From the NCBI RefSeq assembly GCF_003473485.1, contig NC_053042.1, positions 44,727,762-44,791,761 of the forward strand: 64,000 bases of DNA, written 5' to 3'. A model generated the notes under the pieces. The model searched no databases. It was not told where the DNA came from and saw only the letters and a program-made list of their open reading frames with translations. Both the position numbers and the translations under genes were made by a program. This DNA comes from Medicago truncatula (lineage: Eukaryota > Streptophyta > Magnoliopsida > Fabales > Fabaceae). Of this stretch, positions 12,414 to 24,000 are shown one piece after another; within the stretch, counting starts at the first letter, position 1, and every line of letters starts with the position of its first letter.

Positions 12414-15229
12414 TCATTCTGACAAAAGTTTCCCAAAGGCATTGACAATGGCTTTCAGTAGAGCGAAAAGAGGAATGGATTCCTTTTTTGCAGAATTCTT
12501 GGATCTTCCATCCCATGACTCTCTGCAGTGAAACCATTTGAAAGGACAAGTTAGCTGTTGAGAGAAAACCAATTTAATTAACTTTACTTCATTAAACTAA
12601 ATGGCACACTATTTGAGATCAAATCGTTTAGATATGCTTACAGATTGATCCTATCTACAGTTGTGTTGATTCTCCTCTGGGAACTGCCACCAAGCTGACC
12701 ATCAAGCCTATATTTATCAGCTTCATGCAGGTCTTCACCGTGAATATTAGTCTGTCAAAATGCATTTAAAAATTGTAAATGTCGCGAGAGTTTCTCCTCC
12801 CATAACTAGAAAGAAAGTAATTGTTAATTATTGTTTCTTATAAACGATTCTCTACTGTATGGGATCCACGAGTCTGAATATTTTCAGATGCAAATAAATT
12901 GATGCAGTTACTGAGGTATGAGGATCAAGAAAACACAACACAAATCGGCACATTCTAAGCAATATCCAATTTTCTGACAGTAAAACAGTAAAACTACTGC
13001 CCCCAAATTTTCTTAGTGGTGATAATTTTAAAAACTAAATTATGGATAAAAAGGCTAACCTTAGCTTCATCTTCAATCTGAATTTGGTTATTGGTTTCAA
13101 AAGTTGTAGCTTTCTGATGAGATGCACTGACTTGTTCTTTGTGGGTAGAATGATTTGCACTTTCTGTATCATGCCTAGGGTTGGAGATTTCCTTTAACTT
13201 TTTGTTTCCAAGGGGACTCTCAAATTTCTCATTCAGTAAATGAGAATTATCTGCGGACTTTATATCATTTAACTCAGACTTCATGTCATCTACAATTGCC
13301 AACTTCTTTATATCCTTCTCTTGGGAATTACCAGAGTCCCTCAATTCTCCTGAACCTTCTATTCCATTGCTATTCCTAGCAACAGATCTTAACGGAAATG
13401 TCTCTACTATCAAGTCTTTGGTCAGAGCGTTTACTTTAGCTAATGGTACTGTGATAGCTGCCAACTCTTGTTCGACATTCAGTTTGGGTTCCGTGGGCTT
13501 ACTTACCTGCATCTTGGGTATAGTAGCTTCAATGGGTTCCTTGTTTATCACATCTACCGCGCTGCCATCGATGCCGTGCCCTTTGTCAACAATCTCAAGC
13601 TCAGCTTCAGTATAATAATGCTCATCAGAAACAACAGAAGCTTCAACAGATTCCTTTTTTGTCACGTCTACCTCGCTAGCATCTATGTTGCGCCCTTTGT
13701 CAACAACCTTGAGCTCGGTTCCAGTATAATGCCCATCAGAAACAACAGAAGCTTCAGCAGATTTGTTGTTTGTCATGTAGACATGGCTACCATTTACTAC
13801 ATGCCCATAGTCAACCACCTGATGCTCAGTTTCAGTATAACTCCCATCAGACACAACAGTGGCTTCAATCGCTTCCTTGTTAGTCAAATCTACATGGCCA
13901 ACATCTATGACATGCCCATCATCAACCACCTGAGGCTCAGCTTCAGTATAATGCTTATAAGAAACAGAAAGCAGTGGGCCATTTGTATCTGGAACTTTCT
14001 TGAGTTCAGGATGGCCTTCATTTGAAGGTGCACCGAGAAAATGTTCAGGGCCACTTGCAATTGAACCCAATGGGTTTTGTTCTAAAAATTGATCAGTGTT
14101 GAACTCCTCCAAGTTGAATTTAGCAGGACCCAGCACTCTATTTTCTTGAATTATATCCCGTACAATCTCCCTTACAGTGTAGAAAGAGCCACCGACTTCT
14201 TTATGTGTAAGAGTAATTGATGGAAAGTTTCCACTGTTTGACTCTTGGTACCTGAAGACAGGTAACTATATAGTCAATACAAGTGATACATTCAACAGAC
14301 TTCTAAAGTTTGACTTAAATCATATAAATTAGGAATCAAATGTTTATGATTTGCTAGTTATCTTATCAATTATGATCTATTTAGCATTAATTGTAATTGT
14401 TTTTATTTCTATTATAAATACAAATAAGGTGTGCTCTGTCTAGACACAACCATTCGCACAGATCTACATTCTACACAAATAATAACACAATGGGAGGGAT
14501 AAAAAAAGAGAAGTTAAATGATCAATTAATAACAGCCAGCACGGGGTGGGCAGTTTGAGCTAAAGAATCAAAGGAGTTGAGGAGTTAAATGTCCAGGGTT
14601 CAAAGATACTAACATAACAATTAACATACTAACATTTGTCATTAAAATAAATAAAAGCCAACATACACACATACAAAATGTCTTATTTGTGAATACGTTT
14701 AGCAAAAAATGATGTATCAGTTTTGCTAGTAAAATTGTAATGTAAACAATTTATCAACTTATCACTCCTATATCAAACTTAGGCTAAAACATAGCACATT
14801 AGCCGGTATTGCTTCTTTCAATTCATTTGCACTATCAACTAATAAACATAAGAGAATATAGAGCCAGTATTTTTCCCACTGTTTTCTTGTACAATTTTTG
14901 AAAATATCGAAAGACAGTTTTCATTGTTTTTGAAAACACCGCCTCCCATATCCTTCTATCTATCAGAATTGTTCACTATGTAGTCTTACATTCCTTTTGA
15001 TAGCAATATAAAAACATAAATTTGAAAAAGGTAAAAGGGGTGTTAAGTTAAGTAGCATGTTTGGAGCATGTATAAATAGTATAATAAATTACTTTTGAAT
15101 GAAAGATTGGATCATTGTCTTTCGTTCCTCTTTAGAGCGTCGAATCCGAGTCTTTCTCCCTTCAGAATCATTTTGCTTGGCAAGAGCAAATGTTGGCCTC
15201 CAACCACCTTTTACAATAGAATGCATCAT
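12414..15229 (-). CDS. Putative DNA-binding protein, At3g52170-like
   Basis: Exons, minus strand: 15093-15229, 13060-14251, 12642-12751, 12414-12522; they join in frame to 515 aa. A further non-coding 5' exon ends near 15484 (intron 15261-15483). The conserved N-terminal block, about residues 20-95, is basic (RIRRSKEERKTMI) and runs into KEVGGSFYTVREIVRDIIQ (about 60-80), which I recognise from the plant protein encoded by Arabidopsis At3g52170, annotated only as DNA binding. Residues 146-292 are four tandem 37-residue repeats. The rest is acidic, low complexity and probably disordered. The short last exon encodes a conserved-looking tail ending ALLKAIVNAFGKLLSE. Its exact function is not known to me. 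The initiator is the first of two adjacent ATGs. The placement beside SEX4 and PHF1 genes supports orthology. Confidence 0.78.
13513..13953 (-). repeat. Four tandem 111-bp coding repeats
   Basis: Within the large exon of the At3g52170-like gene, four in-frame units of 37 residues follow each other without spacers. Each has the pattern [H/S]YT-x-[A/T]E, then VVD-x-G or IVDKG, then V-[D/Y]-[L/M/V]-[T/I]N/K, then EA-[T/S]VVSD. Units differ at many positions, so they are not recent copies. Confidence 0.85.
14533..14660 (+). mobile_element. SINE-like fragment in first intron
   Basis: It shares its 3' part (AACATAACAATTAACATACT then AACATTTGTC and an A-rich tail) with the better-preserved SINE at 34302-34425. 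Upstream it has a GTTCAA-type box-B-like segment. It lies in the intron 14252-15092 of the At3g52170-like gene. No clear target duplication. Confidence 0.55.
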
Positions 15230-15660
15230 TTTGAAAACAACGACTTTCTACGATACAAACCTGCATACAATTAATAATAATTAGCATAGAAACAGTGAAA
15301 TTCAATTAAATAAGTATCCGGGACTTAGGTTTGTTTGTAATAATAATAAGAATTAAAAAGAAAAAATGGGTACTGCAGATGAATTTGAGGATACATTATT
15401 AAGAATTAAAGCGAAAAAAAATATAAAAAATAAATAAAAATTGGGAAATTGAAATGAAGAAGAGAAAGTGTTGATAAACATACCTAGAAGAAGAAGAGGG
15501 AAGAGTGTGAAATCAGTGTGAAGAAGGAGAAGAAGGAAGGAAGGTTAAACCCAAAAACCCAAACCCTCGCTACGCTACGCTACTCGACAATAGTAGTAGT
15601 CACGTTGTTCAACTTCTTTCAACTTCAAGGACGGTACAAAAAAGAAGGGGTGAAATGAAA
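15230..15660 (-). promoter_or_regulatory. 5' leader and leader intron of At3g52170-like gene
   Basis: An AG acceptor at 15262/15261 and a GT donor after 15484 define an intron in the 5' UTR. The leader upstream is purine-rich on the plus strand (CT-rich on the transcribed sense). Sequence to about 15660 is probably the 5' UTR and core promoter; no clear TATA box was fixed. Confidence 0.45.
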
Positions 15661-15961
15661 TGTTTCATACCTTTACGATTGTGATTGGTCCATGTCAGGG
15701 CGCGGGAGACATCTTTTTTTTTATAATTAAGAACAAATTATCGAAATTAATAAAATGAAATATAGTATGACTTTGTTAAGTAATCGAGCCAAAAAAATGT
15801 AAATAAATTTTTGGCCAAACATATATAAAAGTCATACCTATACGATTTTTAATTAATATAAAAATTATTTTTAACGCTTACTAGTATCTCCACCGTCGTA
15901 TATTTCATCTCCGTTGTTGAAGTAAATTGACACTCTTCAGTTTCACTATCACTCATTTATA

Positions 15962-16106
15962 CTCTCTCCGTTTCTAAATATAAGAAAAATTGACTTTTTA
16001 CGTTCATTTAATTAATGATGTATGTGGTTCATATTATGGATCACATACATCATTAGTTGAATGAACCTAAAAAGTCAATTTTGATTATATTTAAATACGG
16101 AGGGAG
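15962..16106. mobile_element. Stowaway MITE, 145 bp
   Basis: The ends CTCTCTCCGTTTCTAAATAT and, inverted, CTCCCTCCGTATTTAAATAT follow the Stowaway (Tc1/mariner-type) consensus, with TA duplications at 15960-15961 and 16107-16108. The interior is palindromic. Confidence 0.9.
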
Positions 16107-16219
16107 TATCTCTTATTGTATAGTGCGAGGTCACAATTATCACTATGTAACATATTGACTATTACTTTTTCCACCCTATAACCTTCTCCTGCGCCCTGTA
16201 AAATTTTCAAAAATGTCAT

Positions 16220-16960
16220 TGTGCATTCCGGATTTTAAAATCCGGATTCATGTTTACTATTTCAGATTTTATAATCCGGACAATTTTTATGTATAATCAG
16301 TCATCAGACTCTCTCACATTTCAGCAATTTTGAGTTTTGTTTTTAAAAACAACAATAAAACTAAGTAAAAAAATGCTAAAAACCTATCAAATAAAATCAT
16401 AAAAATAGCCCCAAAAAATTCTAAAAATCAAATAAAACCAATGCAAAAAAAAATTTCGGATTTTTCTGAGAATATGAAAAATTTAAAAAAAAATTAAAAA
16501 TGGGTCTAAACGATGGAATTTTGGATTTTGAGGGGCGGAGTCCCATAAGAAGTCCCTTTTATGAGAGTCATGATCCTTGAATTTTTTCTGATTTTCTGGG
16601 GAAGTTTCGGAGCAATCCGATCAAGTAGTCCGAAAACCCGATTTTTTACTAACAACAGGTAACAATGACCCAAAGCAGAAAGATGGGAGTTAGGAAGATT
16701 AATATTGTCTCTAAAATGATTATCCATGTTACAAACATGTTTAGAATTTGTGCTGATACAGTTCAGATATATAATCCGAACTGTTTTACCTTAAAAAAAG
16801 GGTGTTTAGGGGGTTTTCGGATTATGTAATCCGAAAACATCATGTAGCACGCCCAATTTTTTGAAGTTTCCGGATTGCAAAATTCTAAAAAATCCGTTAC
16901 TCATTTTTTCACCCTTTAACAAAAGAAAACACCATTTCGGATTATAAAATCTGGAATGAT
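16220..16960. repeat. Cluster of short CCGGATT..AATCCGG palindromes
   Basis: At least five dyads share the half-site CGGATT. They include a perfect 18-bp palindrome CCGGATTTTAAAATCCGG (about 16226) and TTTTCGGATTATGTAATCCG within a 24-bp hairpin (about 16815), plus imperfect ones near 16259, 16755, 16869 and 16935. Spacer sequence is AT-rich. No gene is seen in 16107-17101. Confidence 0.6.
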
Positions 16961-17101
16961 CCGAGAGTAATTTTGAAAAGAAAAAAAAAGGGCGCGCGAG
17001 AAAAAGCATATGGTGTGAAAAGTAATTCTCTAACATATTTATATGAAAAAATTCATTCACATCACACAATGCACTATCATCAACACTCTCCACTACCGAT
17101 A

Positions 17102-19942
17102 TCCTTTACTATAAAAGCCAGACTTGATGAGCTGGCAGTGTTGCCCTAATCATCCCTCATTTTCCCTCCCTAACATGAATTTAATGTTAATCTCATCTGC
17201 CAACCACACGTTAAATCTCAGCCGTTGCTTTCATGACCTTTCATGTATTTAGATAAACCAATCAGAACATTTGCTTTTACGCTATGATTCAAACTCTTTT
17301 CATCTTCCTAAAGCGAAACACTTATGTCAAGATTTCTCCCTCTCTCTCATCACTTACTCGGGAACCAACATCACTCCATCCATTCCCCCAAATTCTCTCT
17401 TCACCTCTCGGCTCTTTATCTCTCTCTCACAGTGAATCCCTTCTTCACCTCCACGAAATCAGCCACACCCTTTCCACCCTCTCCTCTTTGCAACAATCGC
17501 CCCTCATCCTCTCACTTCTCCATTTTTCTGTGCATGATTCACTCTCAAGAGAAATTGAATGCCTCTTTGACGGTGTCACCTATAGATTGAACATTTATCA
17601 CTACTTTCTCTTATGGTAATTGTTATTGGTTTGTTTTCTTCTTCCTTTCACCATTTCTAATTTTAGGGTTTTTAGTATTTTGTTTTTTAACCTATATGTA
17701 TGTTATGTTTGATGTCTATTTTATTTACTGTTTTTTGTTTTTACAGCTCTGAAACTAAATAGTGACATGGCTTACATGGCTTTATGTTTGATTTCATTGT
17801 TTTAGTTTTTATTGTTCTGAACTAGGGCTTCTACCATGTTATAAGTATGTCATTATACTTATTTTTTTCCTATAATAACTGGACTTAGATTTATGAAAAG
17901 CTGACTATATGTGAAAATGAGAAATTAGAAATACCGTTGCAATTATTCTTACAGGGATAAATGTCAATGACATAAGATTGTTGTTCTCTTGAATATTCTT
18001 TTATTACTGAATCAAAAAGGGTTTAAAAGTAGCCGTTCTCTTAAATACTTGACATTAATCCTGAACCGAGAGTTTTTCTAGGTCTTTATTTTGAGTCTTT
18101 TTCTTTTCCTGTTACGGGGTTCTTTGAATTTTGTTGTTTGAAACTTTTTTCAATAACACTAACTTATATCTCTTTCTTCAACGTAGTCTTCACTCTTAAA
18201 TGTATTTTTTTTTTTTTTAGTTTCTCTTTAAATGCTTCACACACTTACATTGAATTGCTTTCCTTTTATGCTTTGTTAGTTAGGCATAAGTCTGCCTACA
18301 TTGTTAAACATATAGTTGATATACTTGGAAATGGTTCAAAGGTTTAATTGTGTTAATTGAGTTAAATTTTGATTTGGTGTGTGAGGAGTTGAGATAAATG
18401 GTGTTAATTGAAATGTTTTGGAATATGTTTGCTTCATCCTTTTCAGGTTTATGGTTGATGTTGGCTTTTATTTTTCATTAGTATCATTATTTAATATAAA
18501 TCAACTAATGTGTGTCAAAAACTATTTGTTGCTGAGTTTTTGAGAGCTGCTTTTTGTGCCCCCCTGTCATATGTGTTTTTTGCTAATTTGCTTCTGGTTT
18601 GTTACTTACAAGGATGTCCAATTTTTGGTGTTCTGCTTTATTCATTTAGGGGCGGAGAATAAGGAAACTGCTATTGGAGTTAACATACATGTGCACAAAC
18701 TTTAATTGGAACAGCTACATCTTATGCAAGAGGAACTTTCATTTGGTTTGAGAATTAAAGGTTACTTACCTCAGATTTATAGTAGCTATTTAACTGCATT
18801 CTCTCTGAGCAAACAATGGCTACATATCTCAGATTTAAATGGTTTTTGGCTATTGTTTAATAGAGATTATTAACTGAAACTTGAAATTAACTTAATAATT
18901 GAAGAGTTTCTTCCTTTGTTTGAATTTCAATTTACTCTCCTTTTTATTTCTCATCTCCTCACAAGGGGTTGTGTGTTTGTGAGCATCAGATGCCTATGGA
19001 AAGCTCAAACTTACTCTATTATAATAAGTTTTAGTTCTATTAGTTTTATATTTATTAACATTAGCTCTTGAGTAGTGTTTGCTGCAAGTTCATTGAGATA
19101 CATGCTAAAAGAAGTGTGGTGAAATTGATCTACGTAAACCAGATTTATGATTTGTGATAAGGCTGATAGTACATGTTCTTTCATCATTCATAAGTTTTGA
19201 TTAAACTATACCTATAAATGTTGTGATTATTTTTAACAAATTCAATTCTTAATAAATGTAATTGTACAGCTCTTTTAAAATCATGTGTATATTTTGAGTT
19301 CTATTTACTAATAGCAACCTCAGTGTTGTATGTTAAGGTTCAATTTATTTAGTATGGTTAGTTAGGAGAAAAAAAAATGAACCATTCGATAACATGATTA
19401 CTAACATATTGATAAACCATTCATGATTTCACCAATGAGGCTTTGTGTGGATTGTCATATTTCATTGTTTGTATCAGATCATATTTAACTTCTTTTACAA
19501 CTGATGCACATACTTATCTTTGTGTCAGCAGTACCTTAAGCAAGAATGTAGTAAATGGATCCTTTCCTCCATGTACTATTTTAAGCATAATTAAAGTTTT
19601 TTTAGAGCAGTAAACAATAGTTTTGAATGATATATCTAAAACTTCGATTTGGCTTTTTGCTTTTCTTCAATCTTGGGTTCTTTGGATGGCTACTACATAA
19701 ATTTGTCTCCTGCTATTTGTATTTGTCTCTTTAGTGTAGTTGGTTTTGGTTTGTTTTAGAGATAGTTAAATAAATGCCTTCAATCAAACTACATTCTTGC
19801 TTAGATCATTATTGTAGAATATCCAAGATCATTCTTTATCGTACTACTTCGATCAGATACTCTATATATTTAATGCGTTATAACTTATTTGTTGTTATTT
19901 TACTCGGTATGACCCGTGCGATAGCACGGGTCGAGAGTCTAG
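17102..19942 (+). mobile_element. Non-autonomous Helitron, 2.84 kb
   Basis: The 5' end TCCTTTACTATAAAAGCC directly follows host A17101. The 3' end has a perfect 8-bp stem (ACCCGTGC/GCACGGGT with a 4-base loop, 19912-19931), then seven bases, then CTAG at 19939-19942, before host T19943. TC...hairpin-CTAG inserted between A and T without target duplication is the Helitron signature. No Rep/helicase is encoded. The interior has a CT-rich leader-like stretch (about 17325-17530) followed by plausible splice sites (GT near 17620, AG near 17745), which looks like captured 5' parts of a host gene. The open frames at 17284-17619 lack any recognisable domain. Confidence 0.82.
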
Positions 19943-20493
19943 TTGTTGCTTAATCAACACCCTCCAACATTTGATACAATTACTTTGCTTCCATCTTAAC
20001 ACTAACACCGTCCATCAATGTTGCCATCATCAAGCTTTGCTAACATCGTCTACCACAATATTAAAACACTCCCTCCCATGCACAACATCCACATAACCTA
20101 CTTTTGATTTTTTTTTTTTTTTTTTTATCAAGACGAATGTTAGTATATCATATGTTCGATTTATCTCAATTTTTTTAATAAATAACTAAAGATATTATTG
20201 GTCAAAGTTGTGCATTAATATATGTAAGAGTCAAATTATGTCAATTAATATAAGACAGAGGGAGCATGTTCTAAACAAATTTTTATCAAACGCCTTTTCT
20301 CGTTTACTCTACTCAGACTGTTTTCAAATGATATCATCAAATATTTTTATTTATTTATTTATAGAGAATTAGCTTCTACAATCGCCTTATGATATAATTT
20401 CTAAAAAAACAACACTGAATAAAAAAAACTCAAGATTCTTCCTTCAATTTCCAGTGATAATGAAGCTCAAGAGTACACTGATTAGGTAATACT

Positions 20494-20534
<41 letters not shown>

Positions 20535-21018
20535 TTCTAACAACAATAATAAAAATAATAACAATGAAAATAATTAAACTACTCATGTGAAAACCAGCTA
20601 TTATTCTACTCAAAATTGCCACTAATGTTTCCTGACTATACAAAAATGAAAGAATAAAAATTTGAGCTAAATCAAATGTAATTGATGAATGATTTCTATA
20701 GACTATTGAGTACACTTCGAAGCAGAAGTACCTGCATCTTCCATGCTGCTTAATTGACCATGAAAAATGGTCATGAAACTAGTGAACAGCAGATGTCAAA
20801 CTCATTTCCTTTGCTCTCTGTCTCAAGCTTTTCTGAGACGTGAGGTTGAGTATACGTATTAAGTTAATGAAGAAAGAAACAGAATACTGTCTCTATGATA
20901 TGTGCCAATGTGGCAATGTTAGACTCAAAGCTTCTCCAATTCGCAAGACAATTTTCCCGAATGAAGCAAAATTGGGTCCATAAGTGCTTGTGTTTGTAAA
21001 TTTCAAGTCTCAGCTTTG
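19943..21018. other. Spacer and 3' UTR of glycosyltransferase gene
   Basis: No coding sequence is seen. The part next to 21019 is the 3' UTR of the minus-strand glycosyltransferase gene. An (AAT)n microsatellite with interruptions lies at about 20496-20560. A T20-type tract is at about 20110. A segment ending AGACAGAGGGAGCATG near 20275 may be one end of a decayed Stowaway element. Confidence 0.5.
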
Positions 21019-24000
21019 TTATAGTCCAAGTGATTTCTGCTTGTAACCATACTTCATCCTTTCGTATAATTTCTCTTTTGTTTTTCTTTTTTTATCCATT
21101 TTTATTCTGTACCTTTCTTCCCTCTCCCTTTCATAAATCCCTTGCCAGTGCACTTCTCCTGTCATTGGCCACAACCACTTATCCCTTGGATCGTCACCAT
21201 CATCTGCAGCTTCTGCTAGATCTTCATCCATACTTTTTAACAATGAAAAATTGAAATATTTTGCCCACATGAAACTCTTCCGTTGTTCCACTAGGTGCTG
21301 CTCTTGCAAAGAACCAGTATTAGGATTTATATATACCATCTTTCGTGAACTATGATAAGCCCATACATTGATAAGAAGTTCCAACATTCGACAGTAACAG
21401 TGTTTTTCCTGTGTAGGACGAGCAAAAGTAAGAAAACCAATAAATTATGAAACCTCAAGCAGTAAGCAAGTTAACTACCTCAATCTCTGAAGAGCCTAAC
21501 AAGCACATGCTGTATTTACCAGAGTCTCTGTGAAAAGCATCGATGGAATCAACGAACATCCTGCATTCAATTGATAACATTGTGGGTTTATAGTTTCATT
21601 CGCTTCAAGGAAGTGCTTTTAATTATTAATTGACTGATGAAAGCAAACATTGATATATTAATTAATTAATTACCGAGAGAACATTACGAACTCCAGAAAA
21701 GAAGGGGTTGGCATCACCCAACTGTGCAGTGCTGACCAATAACCACCATCTTCAGGCATAGGGGGCAGCGCTTCAGCATGGGGGGGCAATGAATACATCT
21801 GGCGGAAGCTATCTTGAAAAACATTCCTAATGCAATAGGAATCACAATATCAGATGAGTTTGAAACACATCATATTACTCAAAGACCAACATCCAGAAAC
21901 TCCGTTTTCGACTTCCAAACATTATCTAATATAGAGAAAGTCTCATATTTTCAACATAAACTTTCTACTTGATTAAGCCAACTGATTCCAAACATTATAA
22001 TGCGTAGGAAGAACACTAGATGCAACTTTAGAATAGAATAGAATGTATCAGGGAAGGCTGGGATGCTTGCAATTTTCAGGCAGCGGAAAGATAGCAATGG
22101 ACAAAATGAGAGTATATTGTTATGTTCCATATTATATACCTGCAGTTCCCTCCATTTAAGATATCACACATTGACCAAAAAGTAAGTGCATTGTTGCTTC
22201 CTATGGCACCCCCGTCCAGGTCCAAGCGTCCCCAAAAATATATTACATCTCCTCTAGCATTCTCATGCATTGTCTCTTCCAAAACACTTTCAGCTTCCAC
22301 TGACAATGCTACCTGCTTTTCCAAAATGACTCAAATCAAGCAACACAGGTGCAATAAGGGTAAAAATGAAACAGAAATGAAGACCAAGTTTTCCCAAAAC
22401 AAAACTTAATCTGTGTGCGTCAGTTGATGCATAATAACTTAAAAAATATAATATGGAGAATGCTAACAAGTGCGCTTAGTGCTTTGATTAAGGAATCAAA
22501 AGAGGTAACTTTTGTATAGAAAACTAATCTAAATCTGAAGGCTATATTAACTAAGATTATTTAAAATTTTAAATTCTGAAACCTACATGGTTTAACATAA
22601 AAACAGATCTATTATACATCTCAAAGTAAATATATCATAAGGAATACCTTCCTACCAGCAGCACGCCATGACTGAAACCCAATCCAAGGCCTCCTGTGAA
22701 TACTATCCACTCTATTTGCAATTGCAAACATTCCTCCCATTTCACAGAGAATGTCACGGTAATATGTGTCATTCAGAAGAGGCAAACGACCAACAGCATC
22801 CACATCATCAGAGCTTTGTCTTTGGGATCTTCTAGACTGCCACAAATGATATTTTACTATTATTATGGAAAAAATGTTTCCAGCAGATTAACATGTAAGA
22901 GTAATAAAAGCAAACTTAAATTCAAACAATGTGGTTCTCCCCCCAAGGGAAATAGAGAAAAAAATATCTGAAAGGAACTATGTACCACGCTGTCCCTTTT
23001 TATAAGTAACATTTTGCACTGAACAAAATGACCTTATAATTAAGGACAGAGGTAGTGTAAGATAATAGCAAATTCATGCTTTTCTCTTGCTTTTTAAGGG
23101 ATAAAAGAGGCAGATAAATAAAAGATGAGTACTCTGAATTACAGTTCTTTTGTAACAGTACTCTATTTAGAGACAGGATTGACATATAGATTAAAATCTT
23201 AGATATACTTGCAAGAAGGGGGGAAGGATAAGACTAAAACAGAACAAAGTTATGAATTATCATAAGTTCAGAGAAAGATACTCACAAGGCTTAACCCACG
23301 ATATAAAGATCCATGGTGTAAAAATGGCCACACTCCAGCACCACTGTATATCTCATAAATGCACACAGGTTGTCCTGTTCTCTCAAGCTCCCCTTCATCC
23401 CGCTCATTGGCTTCAAACTTCAGTTTCTCAGATTTCCTAGCATTACGATATATCTCATCCCAAACACCAACATCTTTCTCCAACCTCTCTTCAACCTATA
23501 ACAGAAAGAAATGATTCTTAGAACCAGGTATTTCTAAAATAAACTGATCATGAATTCCAAATCGATGAAATAAATAAAGGGGTAGTAAAAAGGGTAGAAT
23601 AGAAGATAAAAGTTGAAACCAATTGCAGCAATTGCAATATTACTTCGTACCTGTTCAATTTCGAGCATTTCACTTTCTTCAGATATTTCAATTTCTCTCA
23701 GAATGTCCCAGTCCAATTTGGTCAGTTCATCTTGTATTGGAACATCTGTTCCATTCTCAAGGAAGTTTGTTGAATAATTAAGACTAGCCAACTCTTTCTC
23801 AACGGCATGGACAACGGTAGCTTTTCCATTAGAAAAATCATCATCCATTTTTAGCAAGTCAATATCTAGCTCTATTTCATTCTGGAAAAAACTCCATCCC
23901 CATGCTACTTGTTGGATTTGAGAAACAGGACCAGGTAGTAAAGAATCTGAAGGAAAACTTAGTACATTCTCCAGAAGTCTTGCATAGCCAATTATGCAAT

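Noticed and set aside
13283..14025. Two overlapping plus-strand open frames up to 185 codons with internal repeats
   Set aside because: They are the antisense of the 37-residue coding repeats on the minus strand; the repeats explain the apparent periodicity.
17284..17619. Plus-strand frames rich in Ser, Leu and Pro
   Set aside because: They arise from a CT-rich leader-like tract inside the Helitron; no domain, and they run across a plausible donor site.
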